NCBI RefSeq assembly: GCF_040729435.1
Contig: NZ_CP160398.1
Location: 5,871,001 to 5,935,000 of the forward strand
Length of the DNA stretch: 64,000 bases
Source: Pseudomonas sp. HOU2
Lineage (GTDB): Bacteria > Pseudomonadota > Gammaproteobacteria > Pseudomonadales > Pseudomonadaceae
Direction of reading: 5' to 3'
Below are positions 1-8,841 of the stretch, piece by piece. The notes below the pieces were generated by a model. That model saw nothing but the letters and a program-made list of their open reading frames with translations, was not told the DNA's origin and searched no databases. Both the position numbers and the translations under genes were made by a program. Every line of letters begins with the position of its first letter. Within the stretch, counting starts at the first letter, position 1.

Positions 1-553
1 TTTTTTCCTTCCAGTTCTTGATCAGCAAGTATGGAAAGTAAAAAAAGATTCGGTGGATCAGAAATGGGATGACAAAAAAAAGGATCAACATGCCTGAAGA
101 GAATATCGAGTAAAACAATATGTTTTGTCCAAACAGATTTCCATATTTTCCGGTGCCTTTTCCAAGATCTGTTTCGGTTAAATAAAAAGCTAATATAAAA
201 AACATGATCATAAAGGCTGTAAAGAATATTCCGGTGATGAGTCGAGTTAAAATCCTGTTCTTGTACTGGGCTGGGTCAATCTTCATTGTTTTGTAAACTT
301 TGTAGAATAGAATTGGCGCAAATATTGGTCCGATAACTGCTACATAGTTTGCGGTTGCTTTGGAACTGAAGGGGAATAAGGAAGACCAGAATCCGCTCAA
401 GCCGAAAAGCTGGTTGTCCAGGAAGTCGTTGATGGCAAAATCCAAGCCGCTTTGCGGGAGTGCAGGAAGAAGAAGGTTTATAAAAAAGATCGGCGCGCAG
501 AAAAGGGAAATCAATAATGGAGGTACAGTCAGTTCAGGCGGATTTTTATTCAT
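1..553 (-). CDS. hypothetical multi-pass membrane protein (C-terminus cut by window edge)
   Basis: An open frame on the minus strand starts at the ATG at 553-551 and runs off the left edge, giving at least 184 residues. The product is strongly hydrophobic, with likely transmembrane helices near residues 10-30, 70-85, 105-130 and 145-170, separated by short polar loops. No family is recognised. The base composition is clearly AT-richer than the flanking core gene gdhB, which suggests acquired DNA. It follows two smaller minus-strand genes (632-1044) with a 78-base gap that contains a GCCAGCC/GGCTGGC hairpin at about 601-618. A membrane immunity or accessory protein is possible but not shown. 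The ribosome binding site is weak, so the start is uncertain. Confidence 0.55.
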   Translation of the reverse strand, partial: MNKNPPELTVPPLLISLFCAPIFFINLLLPALPQSGLDFAINDFLDNQLFGLSGFWSSLFPFSSKATANYVAVIGPIFAPILFYKVYKTMKIDPAQYKNRILTRLITGIFFTAFMIMFFILAFYLTETDLGKGTGKYGNLFGQNILFYSIFSSGMLILFFVIPFLIHRIFFYFPYLLIKNWKEK

Positions 554-631
554 CTTGGTGTTTTCCAGTAGGCAGGCTGTGTTGCCTATTTGACAGAGCC
601 AGCCGGAAGGCTGGCCCGTTACAGATGTTTG

Positions 632-796
632 CTATCCTTTTGAGGAAGCGCCATTGAGCTGATCAAGGATCAGTGTATTTATTTTTTCCACGTTATCAGC
701 GCTCAAAAAAGCTGCTGCCAAGGCAATTAATAAGCCGACTACCACGATACCGGGTACGGTAGTAACCAGTGCCGGGAAAAAGTAGGCGGCGGTCAC
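632..796 (-). CDS. small hydrophobic protein, GTG start overlapping upstream gene
   Basis: A 54-residue frame begins at GTG (796-794), overlapping the stop of the upstream gene in a GTGA arrangement typical of translational coupling. The product is a double hydrophobic stretch (about residues 3-33) followed by a polar tail, so it is probably a small membrane protein. The frame is closed by a stop only a few codons before a possible longer N-terminus, so an alternative reading is that this is the second half of a frameshifted gene with 793-1044. The coupled overlap makes two genes slightly more likely. No family is recognised. Confidence 0.4.
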   Translation of the reverse strand: MTAAYFFPALVTTVPGIVVVGLLIALAAAFLSADNVEKINTLILDQLNGASSKG

Positions 797-1044
797 TGCC
801 AGTAATGCGCCTGCCCCATACCAGCCGCAATACTCTCAAGCTCTAGCATCAACGGTTTCCAATTGCCTTCCTGGAAACCAATTTCCAGATAGTCACTTTC
901 TATCGCCAGTGTGAGCCCATGCATCGGGTTGCCCAGCGGATAATTTTTAAGAATGTCTCCGCGGATGTTTCCAGGGTTCAAATTAATTATTTCCCATGAG
1001 CCATCGCCGTAAAATATCGTTGCCGGCAGGTCAAGTTGTCGCAT
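793..1044 (-). CDS. hypothetical protein (83 aa)
   Basis: An 83-residue soluble product without signal peptide or transmembrane helix. The start ATG (1044-1042) has a fair ribosome binding site (AAAGGA, about 8 bases upstream). The sequence is acidic, rich in aromatic residues and Gly, and matches no family I can name. It is the first gene of a minus-strand run with 632-796 and 1-553. Its 3' end overlaps the next gene by four bases. The small soluble plus hydrophobic arrangement resembles accessory cargo of polymorphic toxin or phage-derived loci, but nothing in the sequence proves this. Confidence 0.5.
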   Translation of the reverse strand: MRQLDLPATIFYGDGSWEIINLNPGNIRGDILKNYPLGNPMHGLTLAIESDYLEIGFQEGNWKPLMLELESIAAGMGQAHYWQ

Positions 1045-1731
1045 GTGTTGATTCCTTTCTTTGATGGAGACCCGTTCCGTGGGTCGGCTTGATAACTGAT
1101 GCCTGGTTTTCTATGAGGTGCGCTTATATAGATAGCACTGCCGATTTTTGCGTTCAAATCGTGCTGTAGGAATTCGGTCTTCAAATTATGTGAGACATTT
1201 CTTGTCAGTTTGTAAGGATTCTTTAGTGTGTTTCTACTTGTTGTTTTTATTGGTTTTTTTGGTGCGAACAATCGAAGGCTGTGTAAGCTTTGGCGGGTGT
1301 AATTTTCCAAAGAGGAAAGGTGCGGCGGGAACGAATTTCAGGTAATCGGTCATTTCAGGTGCGCTTGCCTGTTGAGTGGCCACCTGAAACGCGAGATTTC
1401 TCCTTGGCTGCTAATGTTTACCGGTGCGCAGGCCCACGGTTACGTGCCAATGACCGAATATGTCGCAGCACCGCAAGCAGACACATTGTCGCACCCATTA
1501 AGCTGCGCAACGGATGAGCACCCGTAAAGGCATTGTCGGCAGTCCCGACAGTCGTTTTTGCAGATGCCCATTCAATGGAAGGTGAATGTGACCTGAGTGT
1601 CTCGTCCAGCTTCACCCACCTGTCACCCTGTTTCCTCTGCCCGAGAATCAGGAACAGGGCGACACAAGCCCCGCAAGGGGTGTTGCACGCGACGCTTTCC
1701 ATCAATAACAAGCTTAAGCGGAGTACCACAG
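1045..1731. other. intergenic region upstream of gdhB
   Basis: No convincing gene is visible in these 687 bases; short open frames here have no coding bias and no good ribosome binding sites. The left half is AT-rich like the preceding gene group, the right half has normal Pseudomonas composition, so the edge of the acquired segment probably lies near 1300-1350. An inverted repeat with arms TTTCAGGTG/CACCTGAAA lies at about 1353-1389, and a small hairpin (TGTCGG/CCGACA) followed by TTTTT lies at 1534-1559 and could be a weak terminator or attenuator ahead of gdhB. Confidence 0.5.
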
Positions 1732-4700
1732 ATGGCGTTCTTCACCGCAGCCAGCAAAGCCGACTTCCAGCACCAACTGCAAGCGGCACTGGCGCAGCAC
1801 ATCAGTGAACAGGCACTGCCACAAGTGGCGCTGTTCGCTGAACAATTCTTCGGCATCATTTCCCTGGACGAGCTGACCCAACGTCGCCTCTCCGACCTCG
1901 CTGGCTGTACTCTTTCCGCGTGGCGCCTGCTTGAGCGCTTCGATCACGCGCAACCGCAAGTGCGCGTCTACAACCCTGATTACGAACGCCACGGCTGGCA
2001 GTCGACCCACACCGCGGTCGAAGTCCTGCACCACGACCTGCCGTTCCTGGTCGACTCGGTCCGCACCGAGCTGAACCGTCGCGGCTACAGCATCCACACC
2101 CTGCAGACCACCGTGCTCAGCGTGCGTCGTGGCAGCAAGGGCGAGCTGCTGGAAATCCTGCCCAAGGGCAGCACCGGCGAAGGCGTTCTGCACGAGTCGC
2201 TGATGTACCTGGAAATCGACCGCTGCGCCAACGCGGCCGAACTGAATGTGCTGAGCAAAGAGCTGGAGCAGGTGCTCGGTGAAGTACGTGTCGCGGTCGC
2301 TGATTTCGAGCCGATGAAGGCCAAGGTGCAGGAGATCCTCACCAAGCTCGATAACAGCGCATTCGCCGTCGATGCCGACGAAAAGACCGAAATCAAAAGC
2401 TTCCTGGAATGGCTGGTGGGCAACCACTTCACCTTCCTCGGCTACGAAGAGTTCACCGTTGTCGATCAGGCCGATGGCGGCCATATCGAATACGACCAGA
2501 ATTCCTTCCTCGGTCTGACCAAACTGCTGCGCACCGGTCTGACCAACGAAGACCGACACATCGAAGATTACGCGGTGAACTACCTGCGCGAACCGACCCT
2601 GCTGTCGTTCGCCAAGGCTGCGCACCCGAGCCGTGTACACCGTCCGGCCTACCCGGACTACGTGTCGATCCGTGAAATCGACGCCGACGGCAAAGTCATC
2701 AAGGAACACCGCTTCATGGGCCTGTACACCTCCTCGGTGTATGGCGAGAGCGTGCGGGTCATCCCGTTCATCCGGCGCAAGGTCGAAGAAATCGAACGCC
2801 GTTCCGGCTTCCAGTCCAAGGCTCACCTGGGCAAGGAACTGGCGCAGGTGCTCGAAGTGCTGCCGCGTGACGACCTGTTCCAGACCCCGGTCGACGAACT
2901 GTTCAGCACCGTGATGTCGATCGTGCAGATCCAGGAACGCAACAAGATCCGCGTGTTCCTGCGCAAAGACCCGTACGGTCGCTTCTGCTACTGCCTGGCC
3001 TATGTACCACGCGACATCTATTCCACCGAAGTGCGGCAGAAGATCCAGCAGGTGCTGATGGAGCGCCTGAAGGCCACCGACTGCGAGTTCTGGACCTTCT
3101 TCTCCGAGTCCGTGCTGGCTCGCGTGCAACTGATCCTGCGTGTCGATCCGAAGAACCGTCTCGACATCGACCCGCTGCTGCTGGAAAAAGAAGTGGTACA
3201 GGCCTGCCGCAGCTGGCAGGACGACTACGCCGCCCTGACCGTCGAAAGCTTCGGCGAAGCCCACGGCACCAACGTGCTGGCAGACTTCCCGAAAGGTTTC
3301 CCGGCCGGCTACCGCGAGCGTTTCGCGGCGCATTCGGCCGTGGTCGACATGCAGCACCTGCTGAGCCTGAACGAAAAAAATCCGCTGGTGATGAGCTTCT
3401 ATCAGCCGTTGGGCCAGGTCTCCGGCCAACGCGAGCTGCATTGCAAGCTGTACCACGCCGACACCCCGCTGGCGCTGTCCGACGTCTTGCCGATTCTGGA
3501 AAACCTCGGCCTGCGCGTGCTGGGTGAGTTCCCGTACCGTCTGCGCCACACCAACGGCCGCGAGTTCTGGATTCATGACTTCGCGTTCACTGCGGCAGAA
3601 GGTCTGGACCTCGACATCCAGCAACTCAACGACACCCTGCAGGACGCGTTCGTCCACATCGTCCGTGGCGATGCCGAGAACGATGCGTTCAACCGTCTGG
3701 TGCTGACCGCCGGTCTGCCATGGCGTGACGTGGCGCTGCTGCGCGCCTACGCCCGTTACCTGAAGCAGATCCGTCTGGGCTTCGACCTGGGTTACATCGC
3801 CAGCACCCTGAACAACCACACCGACATCGCTCGCGAGCTGACCCGGTTGTTCAAGACCCGTTTCTACCTGGCGCGCAAGCTGGGCAGCGATGATCTGGAA
3901 GACAAGCAACAGCGTCTGGAACAGGCGATTCTGACCGCACTGGACGACGTTCAGGTGCTCAACGAAGACCGCATCCTGCGTCGTTACCTGGACCTGATCA
4001 AAGCCACCCTGCGGACCAACTTCTATCAGACTGATGCCAACGGCCAGAACAAGTCGTACTTCAGCTTCAAGTTCAACCCGCACGCGATCCCTGAGCTGCC
4101 GAAGCCGGTACCGAAGTTCGAAATCTTCGTTTACTCGCCACGCGTCGAAGGCGTGCACCTGCGCTTCGGCAACGTGGCGCGCGGTGGTCTGCGCTGGTCC
4201 GACCGTGAAGAAGACTTCCGTACCGAAGTCCTCGGCCTGGTAAAAGCCCAGCAAGTGAAGAACTCGGTCATCGTGCCGGTGGGCGCGAAGGGCGGCTTCC
4301 TGCCGCGTCGTCTGCCACTGGGCGGCAGCCGTGACGAGATCGCGGCCGAGGGCATCGCCTGCTACCGCATCTTCATTTCCGGTCTGCTGGACATCACCGA
4401 CAACCTGAAAGACGGCGCGCTGGTACCGCCGGCCAACGTCGTGCGGCATGACGACGATGACCCGTACCTGGTGGTGGCAGCGGACAAGGGCACTGCGACT
4501 TTCTCCGACATCGCCAACGGCATCGCCATCGACTACGGCTTCTGGCTGGGCGACGCGTTCGCCTCCGGTGGTTCCGCCGGTTACGACCACAAGAAAATGG
4601 GCATCACCGCCAAGGGCGCGTGGGTCGGCGTACAGCGCCACTTCCGCGAGCGCGGCATCAATGTTCAGGAAGACAGCATCACCGTGGTCGGCGTCGGTGA

Positions 4701-6624
4701 CATGGCCGGTGACGTATTCGGTAACGGCCTGTTGATGTCCGACAAGCTGCAACTGGTTGCCGCGTTCAACCACATGCACATCTTCATCGATCCGAACCCG
4801 AACCCGGCCACCAGCTTCGTCGAGCGTCAGCGCATGTTCGACCTGCCGCGTTCGGCCTGGACCGACTACGACACCAGCATCATGTCCGAAGGCGGCGGCA
4901 TCTTCTCGCGCAGCGCGAAGAGCATCGCCATCTCGCCGCAGATGAAAGAACGCTTCGACATCAAGGCCGACAAGCTGACCCCGACCGAACTGCTGAACGC
5001 CTTGCTCAAGGCACCGGTGGATCTGCTGTGGAACGGCGGTATCGGTACTTACGTCAAGGCCAGCAGCGAAAGCCATGCCGACGTCGGCGACAAGGCCAAC
5101 GATGCGCTGCGCGTGAACGGTAACGAACTGCGCTGCAAAGTCGTGGGCGAGGGCGGTAACCTCGGTATGACCCAACTGGGTCGTGTGGAATTCGGTCTCA
5201 ATGGCGGCGGTTCCAACACCGACTTCATCGACAACGCCGGTGGCGTGGACTGCTCCGACCACGAAGTGAACATCAAGATCCTGCTGAACGAAGTGGTTCA
5301 GGCCGGCGACATGACCGACAAGCAACGCAACCAGTTGCTGGCGAGCATGACCGACGAAGTCGGTGGTCTGGTGCTGGGCAACAACTACAAGCAGACTCAG
5401 GCCCTGTCCTTGGCGGCGCGTCGTGCCTACGAGCGCATTGCCGAGTACAAGCGCCTGATGAGCGATCTGGAAGGCCGTGGCAAGCTGGACCGTGCCATCG
5501 AGTTCCTGCCGACCGAAGAGCAGATCAACGAGCGCGTTGCGGCAGGTCATGGCCTGACCCGTCCCGAGCTGTCGGTGCTGATCTCGTACAGCAAGATCGA
5601 CCTCAAGGAACAGCTGCTGAACTCGCTGGTGCCGGACGACGACTACCTGACCCGCGACATGGAAACGGCGTTCCCGCCGACCCTGGTCAGCAAGTTCTCC
5701 GAAGCCATGCGTCGCCACCGTCTGAAGCGCGAGATCGTCAGCACCCAGATCGCCAACGATCTGGTCAACCACATGGGCATCACCTTCGTTCAGCGACTCA
5801 AAGAGTCGACCGGCATGAGCCCGGCGAACGTGGCCGGCGCCTACGTGATCGTGCGTGACATCTTCCACCTCCCGCACTGGTTCCGTCAGATCGAAGCGCT
5901 GGACTATCAGGTCTCCGCTGACGTGCAACTGGAGCTGATGGACGAGCTGATGCGTCTGGGCCGTCGCGCTACGCGCTGGTTCCTGCGTGCCCGTCGCAAC
6001 GAGCAGAACGCTGCCCGTGACGTCGCGCACTTCGGTCCGCACCTCAAGGAGCTGGGTCTGAAGCTCGACGAACTGCTGAGCGGCGAAATCCGTGAAAACT
6101 GGCAGGCGCGTTATCAGGCTTACGTCGCGGCCGGTGTGCCGGAGTTGCTGGCGCGTATGGTGGCGGGTACCTCGCACCTGTACACCCTGCTGCCGATCAT
6201 CGAAGCCTCCGACGTCACTGGCCAGGATCCGGCCGAAGTGGCCAAGGCCTACTTCGCCGTGGGCAGTGCGCTGGACATCACCTGGTACCTGCAACAGATC
6301 AGCGCACTGCCGGTTGAAAACAACTGGCAGGCTCTGGCCCGTGAAGCGTTCCGTGACGATGTGGACTGGCAGCAACGTGCGATCACCATCTCCGTCCTGC
6401 AACAGGGCGACGGCACGCTGGACGTGGAAGCACGCCTGGCGCTGTGGATGGCACAGCACGAAAGCATGATCGAGCGCTGGCGCGCCATGCTGGTGGAAAT
6501 CCGTGCTGCGAGCGGCACTGACTACGCCATGTATGCCGTGGCCAACCGTGAGCTGCTGGATCTCGCGTTGAGCGGTCAGGCGGTAGTGCCTGCTGCGGCG
6601 ACTGCGGAGCTTGAACTGGCCTGA
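1732..6624 (+). CDS. gdhB: NAD-specific glutamate dehydrogenase, large (about 180 kDa) type
   Basis: This 1630-residue protein matches the large L_180 class of NAD-dependent glutamate dehydrogenases (GdhB), which deaminate glutamate to 2-oxoglutarate in amino-acid and arginine catabolism; the P. aeruginosa enzyme is about 1620 residues. The N-terminal half contains the family's ACT-like regulatory segments; the catalytic dehydrogenase domain lies at roughly residues 800-1200, with the conserved GGLRWSDREEDFRTEV and VPVGAKGGF segments and a nucleotide-binding GVGDMAGDVFGNG segment. The open frame extends upstream to 1597, but the ATG at 1732 has GCGGAG 8 bases upstream and gives the expected N-terminus (MAFFTAASKADF). 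It is monocistronic and followed by a strong terminator. Confidence 0.97.
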   Translation: MAFFTAASKADFQHQLQAALAQHISEQALPQVALFAEQFFGIISLDELTQRRLSDLAGCTLSAWRLLERFDHAQPQVRVYNPDYERHGWQSTHTAVEVLHHDLPFLVDSVRTELNRRGYSIHTLQTTVLSVRRGSKGELLEILPKGSTGEGVLHESLMYLEIDRCANAAELNVLSKELEQVLGEVRVAVADFEPMKAKVQEILTKLDNSAFAVDADEKTEIKSFLEWLVGNHFTFLGYEEFTVVDQADGGHIEYDQNSFLGLTKLLRTGLTNEDRHIEDYAVNYLREPTLLSFAKAAHPSRVHRPAYPDYVSIREIDADGKVIKEHRFMGLYTSSVYGESVRVIPFIRRKVEEIERRSGFQSKAHLGKELAQVLEVLPRDDLFQTPVDELFSTVMSIVQIQERNKIRVFLRKDPYGRFCYCLAYVPRDIYSTEVRQKIQQVLMERLKATDCEFWTFFSESVLARVQLILRVDPKNRLDIDPLLLEKEVVQACRSWQDDYAALTVESFGEAHGTNVLADFPKGFPAGYRERFAAHSAVVDMQHLLSLNEKNPLVMSFYQPLGQVSGQRELHCKLYHADTPLALSDVLPILENLGLRVLGEFPYRLRHTNGREFWIHDFAFTAAEGLDLDIQQLNDTLQDAFVHIVRGDAENDAFNRLVLTAGLPWRDVALLRAYARYLKQIRLGFDLGYIASTLNNHTDIARELTRLFKTRFYLARKLGSDDLEDKQQRLEQAILTALDDVQVLNEDRILRRYLDLIKATLRTNFYQTDANGQNKSYFSFKFNPHAIPELPKPVPKFEIFVYSPRVEGVHLRFGNVARGGLRWSDREEDFRTEVLGLVKAQQVKNSVIVPVGAKGGFLPRRLPLGGSRDEIAAEGIACYRIFISGLLDITDNLKDGALVPPANVVRHDDDDPYLVVAADKGTATFSDIANGIAIDYGFWLGDAFASGGSAGYDHKKMGITAKGAWVGVQRHFRERGINVQEDSITVVGVGDMAGDVFGNGLLMSDKLQLVAAFNHMHIFIDPNPNPATSFVERQRMFDLPRSAWTDYDTSIMSEGGGIFSRSAKSIAISPQMKERFDIKADKLTPTELLNALLKAPVDLLWNGGIGTYVKASSESHADVGDKANDALRVNGNELRCKVVGEGGNLGMTQLGRVEFGLNGGGSNTDFIDNAGGVDCSDHEVNIKILLNEVVQAGDMTDKQRNQLLASMTDEVGGLVLGNNYKQTQALSLAARRAYERIAEYKRLMSDLEGRGKLDRAIEFLPTEEQINERVAAGHGLTRPELSVLISYSKIDLKEQLLNSLVPDDDYLTRDMETAFPPTLVSKFSEAMRRHRLKREIVSTQIANDLVNHMGITFVQRLKESTGMSPANVAGAYVIVRDIFHLPHWFRQIEALDYQVSADVQLELMDELMRLGRRATRWFLRARRNEQNAARDVAHFGPHLKELGLKLDELLSGEIRENWQARYQAYVAAGVPELLARMVAGTSHLYTLLPIIEASDVTGQDPAEVAKAYFAVGSALDITWYLQQISALPVENNWQALAREAFRDDVDWQQRAITISVLQQGDGTLDVEARLALWMAQHESMIERWRAMLVEIRAASGTDYAMYAVANRELLDLALSGQAVVPAAATAELELA

Positions 6625-6640
6625 GTAGTGGTTGAATGAA

Positions 6641-6677
6641 GAAGCCCCGGTGTCGTGAGATGCCGGGGCTTTTTATG
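6641..6677 (+). terminator. rho-independent terminator of gdhB
   Basis: A stem of AAGCCCCGG and CCGGGGCTT with a 12-base loop is followed by a run of T, 17 bases after the gdhB stop. It has the classical intrinsic terminator layout. Confidence 0.9.
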
Positions 6678-6708
6678 TCTGATGAATTTTTTGTTGATTA
6701 ATCTGGCC

Positions 6709-6805
6709 TCATCGCCGGCAAGCCAGCTCCCACAGGTTTTTCGGTTGTTCACAGAATTTGTGTTCACCGCAGATCCCTGTGGGAGCTGGCTTGCCAGCGA
6801 TGAGG
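6709..6805. repeat. REPIN, family A (GCTGGCTTGCCAGCGATG core)
   Basis: Two inverted copies of a REP sequence whose core reads CATCGCTGGCAAGCCAGC on one strand (first copy has one C-for-T change) and GCTGGCTTGCCAGCGATG on the other, each ending in CTCCCACAGG/CCTGTGGGAG, separated by about 38 bases. The same pair recurs at 14068, 33931, 56248 and 60892 in this window. It lies between gdhB and a convergent lipoprotein gene. Confidence 0.9.
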
Positions 6806-6814
6806 GCCTGAGAG

Positions 6815-7528
6815 TCAATACAACTTATGTGCTTGTTTGTTATCAAGCATCGACACTTTATCTGTCGGTCTGGTCAATAAATTACTCAGCGACTGATCAA
6901 ACTTCTGCAACGCCCGAACTTGCACATCCTGCTGTTGATTAATATCCGCGACTATCTCTTCCGAACGCTTGAAGTCCGCCCACACCGGCGTCAGTTCTTT
7001 CGCTTCAGAACCTTTCGCCGTCCCGATGTAATTCAACTTCGCATCATAAAAATCCGCACTGACATCAGCCTTGATGTCGGAACTGCGCGAGGTGATCAAC
7101 TGGCTGTGGGTGTCAATGATCGCCACCACGTCGGGGTGCGCCGCGCGCAGGCTCTGCATGTCCGGGTACACCGTGACGGAGCCGAACTGCCGTTGCAGCG
7201 AGGCCTTGACCCAATCCACCGCCATGTCCGGTTTCGAAGTGTTGACGTAGGCGTCGTGGATCGGCTGCACCAGCAGGCTCTGGCCGAAACCGGTGCCGGC
7301 GTTGGCCTGGTAGTCACGCAGGTATTCGCGGTTGGTCTGGGTGCTTGGGCTGTAGACCACGCCCAGTGACACGCCGGGACCGCTTTTCACCTGGGCGACG
7401 CTACTGCGGCCGACCGGTTGGGTGAACAGTGTATCGAGGGACGAGACCGCTCTTGGCGCGGTGGGTACGGAACAGGCGGACAAGGCTAAAACCGATATCG
7501 CCAAGGTACTGGCAAAGGCAAGTTTCAT
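6815..7528 (-). CDS. predicted outer-membrane lipoprotein of unknown function
   Basis: A 237-residue protein with a lipoprotein signal: a basic start, a hydrophobic core and the lipobox LSAC, placing the lipidated Cys at about residue 19. The mature part is soluble. It starts at ATG 7528-7526 with GGGAG about 8 bases upstream; an in-frame extension to 7597 would bury the signal peptide and is rejected. I do not recognise the family with certainty. The mature protein resembles small Pseudomonas lipoproteins seen singly in core genome regions. It faces gdhB across a REPIN. Confidence 0.8.
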   Translation of the reverse strand: MKLAFASTLAISVLALSACSVPTAPRAVSSLDTLFTQPVGRSSVAQVKSGPGVSLGVVYSPSTQTNREYLRDYQANAGTGFGQSLLVQPIHDAYVNTSKPDMAVDWVKASLQRQFGSVTVYPDMQSLRAAHPDVVAIIDTHSQLITSRSSDIKADVSADFYDAKLNYIGTAKGSEAKELTPVWADFKRSEEIVADINQQQDVQVRALQKFDQSLSNLLTRPTDKVSMLDNKQAHKLY

Positions 7529-7713
7529 GGTGAGTCTCCCGTGAAGCAACTTCAGTCGGAAAGTCAGAGTTGTCGCGGCTGTTTGTGACGGGCGCACGAC
7601 AGTTGATTCAGACTAAACCCGCCATGCTGTAAATAAGCTGACAATTTTTCGAGTTATGGCGATGCATTAGTTTTATTGGCTTTAAGGCAAAACGGTTAAT
7701 TGCCTCGGGAAAT

Positions 7714-7746
7714 AAAAAGGCGCAAAACAGTGTTTTGCGCCTTTTT
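7714..7746. terminator. bidirectional rho-independent terminator
   Basis: AAAAAGG plus the palindrome GGCGCAAAACAGTGTTTTGCGCC plus TTTTTA makes a perfect stem with A-run on one side and T-run on the other. It sits 24 bases after the stop of the minus-strand cupin gene and would end that transcript. Confidence 0.9.
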
Positions 7747-7769
7747 ATTTATGGCTGTGCAAACAACCA

Positions 7770-8171
7770 TCAGTTTTTCAGGGGGATCAATACTTGCTCG
7801 TCCGGGGCCAATACCATGAACACCAGCAACTTCGCCGGTTTGCTGTTGCTGGCGTTTTTCGACACCAGATGCTCGGAGCCGGCCGGTTCGTACCAGAACT
7901 GGCCTTTCTTGTAGGTGATCGCCTGTTCACCCTTGACCTGGGAAATCACTTCGCCTTCGAGCACGTAGGCCATGGCGGTGCCGTCGTGTTTGTGGGCGAT
8001 GGAGGACTGGCCGGGTTTGTAGTCGACTTCGATCATCATGGCTTTCTTGCCGGGGGCGTTTTTCAGCATCTGGTCTTGCAGGACGGTGACTTTCTCGGAC
8101 GGGTCGTGGGCCAGGGCTGCGGCGGACATGGACAGGGCGAGAGCGGCGGTGAAGAGGTGCAGGGCTTTCAT
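7770..8171 (-). CDS. periplasmic cupin-domain protein
   Basis: A 133-residue protein with a Sec signal peptide (residues 1-21, cleavage after SAAALA) followed by a single RmlC-like cupin barrel. The first cupin motif is visible as HKHDGTAMAYVLEGE and the second as GQFWYEPAGSEH, carrying the His/Glu metal ligands. The length equals a minimal single-domain cupin. The metal, substrate and reaction are unknown; exported single cupins of this kind are common in Pseudomonas. It appears monocistronic, with a strong terminator downstream and a REPIN upstream. Confidence 0.88.
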   Translation of the reverse strand: MKALHLFTAALALSMSAAALAHDPSEKVTVLQDQMLKNAPGKKAMMIEVDYKPGQSSIAHKHDGTAMAYVLEGEVISQVKGEQAITYKKGQFWYEPAGSEHLVSKNASNSKPAKLLVFMVLAPDEQVLIPLKN

Positions 8172-8285
8172 GGCGGATCACCAGTTGGGGAGGGGTGGTG
8201 ACCACAGTAGTCTGCGGGGCGGGGTATTCAAACGGCCAATATTCGGGAAGATCGGGTGACCAATCCAGGCCAGATGAGAAACAAC

Positions 8286-8418
8286 TGTAGCGAGGGAGCT
8301 TGCTCCCGCTGGGCGCGAAGCGCCCCCAAAACCTGGCACCTGATTTCTTCAGACGAATCACACTGGCCGGTTTGCGACTGCTGCGCAGCCGAGCGGGAGC
8401 AAGCTCCCTCGCCACAGG
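8286..8418. repeat. REPIN, family C (GTGGCGAGGGAGCTTGCTCCC core)
   Basis: Inverted pair of GCGAGGGAGCTTGCTCCCGC type sequences (left copy 8286-8310, right copy 8394-8418) with an inner GC-rich inverted segment GGGCGCGAAGCGCCC. The family recurs at 11045, 30556, 30844 (variant), 31116 and 53232. It separates the cupin gene from the monooxygenase gene. Confidence 0.9.
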
Positions 8419-8424
8419 GGCAGA

Positions 8425-8718
8425 TCAGACGATCGGAAAGGAGTTGAAATCCACACTATTGGCCAAGCGGCTATCGATCAGGTCAATAAACCCCTGCGCC
8501 TCGGGCCGGTTGAAATGCGCCTGCATCGCCGCTTCCGACTGCCAGCGTGCGCTCACCGTCCAGTGGTGGTTGTCGTCCGGGCAGCGGTCGACCAGATAGG
8601 AATCGCAACCCGGTGTCTGGCGCAAGGTGTCGACGATCTTCTGCAACTGCCGGCCGAGTTCTTCCGAACGCCCGGCGGCGGCGCGAACCTTGACGGTGTT
8701 GATCACTTGGTTGGACAT
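8425..8718 (-). CDS. antibiotic biosynthesis monooxygenase (ABM/YgiN-like) domain protein
   Basis: A 97-residue single-domain protein of the dimeric alpha-beta barrel ABM family (PF03992): an N-terminal strand VINTVKVRAA, a helix with the LRQTPGCDSYLVDRCPDD segment, and the characteristic WTVSARWQSEAAMQAHF motif. Members act as cofactor-free quinol or aromatic monooxygenases, but the substrate here cannot be read from sequence. The ATG at 8718 has a GGAGTG ribosome binding site. It lies just downstream of the MocR-type regulator gene in the same direction, with a 123-base gap. Confidence 0.85.
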   Translation of the reverse strand: MSNQVINTVKVRAAAGRSEELGRQLQKIVDTLRQTPGCDSYLVDRCPDDNHHWTVSARWQSEAAMQAHFNRPEAQGFIDLIDSRLANSVDFNSFPIV

Positions 8719-8841
8719 TGCTCACACTCCTGAATCAGGCCGGACGAATCCTGCTCATTGAGGGATAACGCCAGTGCAGAATAGGCCTGCACCTGCTGAT
8801 CACCAATAACCAATCGGCGGTTAATCGCCCAGACCAATCAT

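Noticed and set aside
632..1044. Single frameshifted gene spanning 632-1044
   Set aside because: The downstream frame has a stop just before the region where the shift would be needed, and the GTGA overlap fits two coupled genes; kept as an alternative only.
1714..6459. Very long minus-strand open frame (about 1580 codons) opposite gdhB
   Set aside because: It is a mirror frame caused by high GC and codon bias of gdhB; composition (Gln/Val/His/Asp-rich) is typical of shadow translation and there is no homology or start signal.
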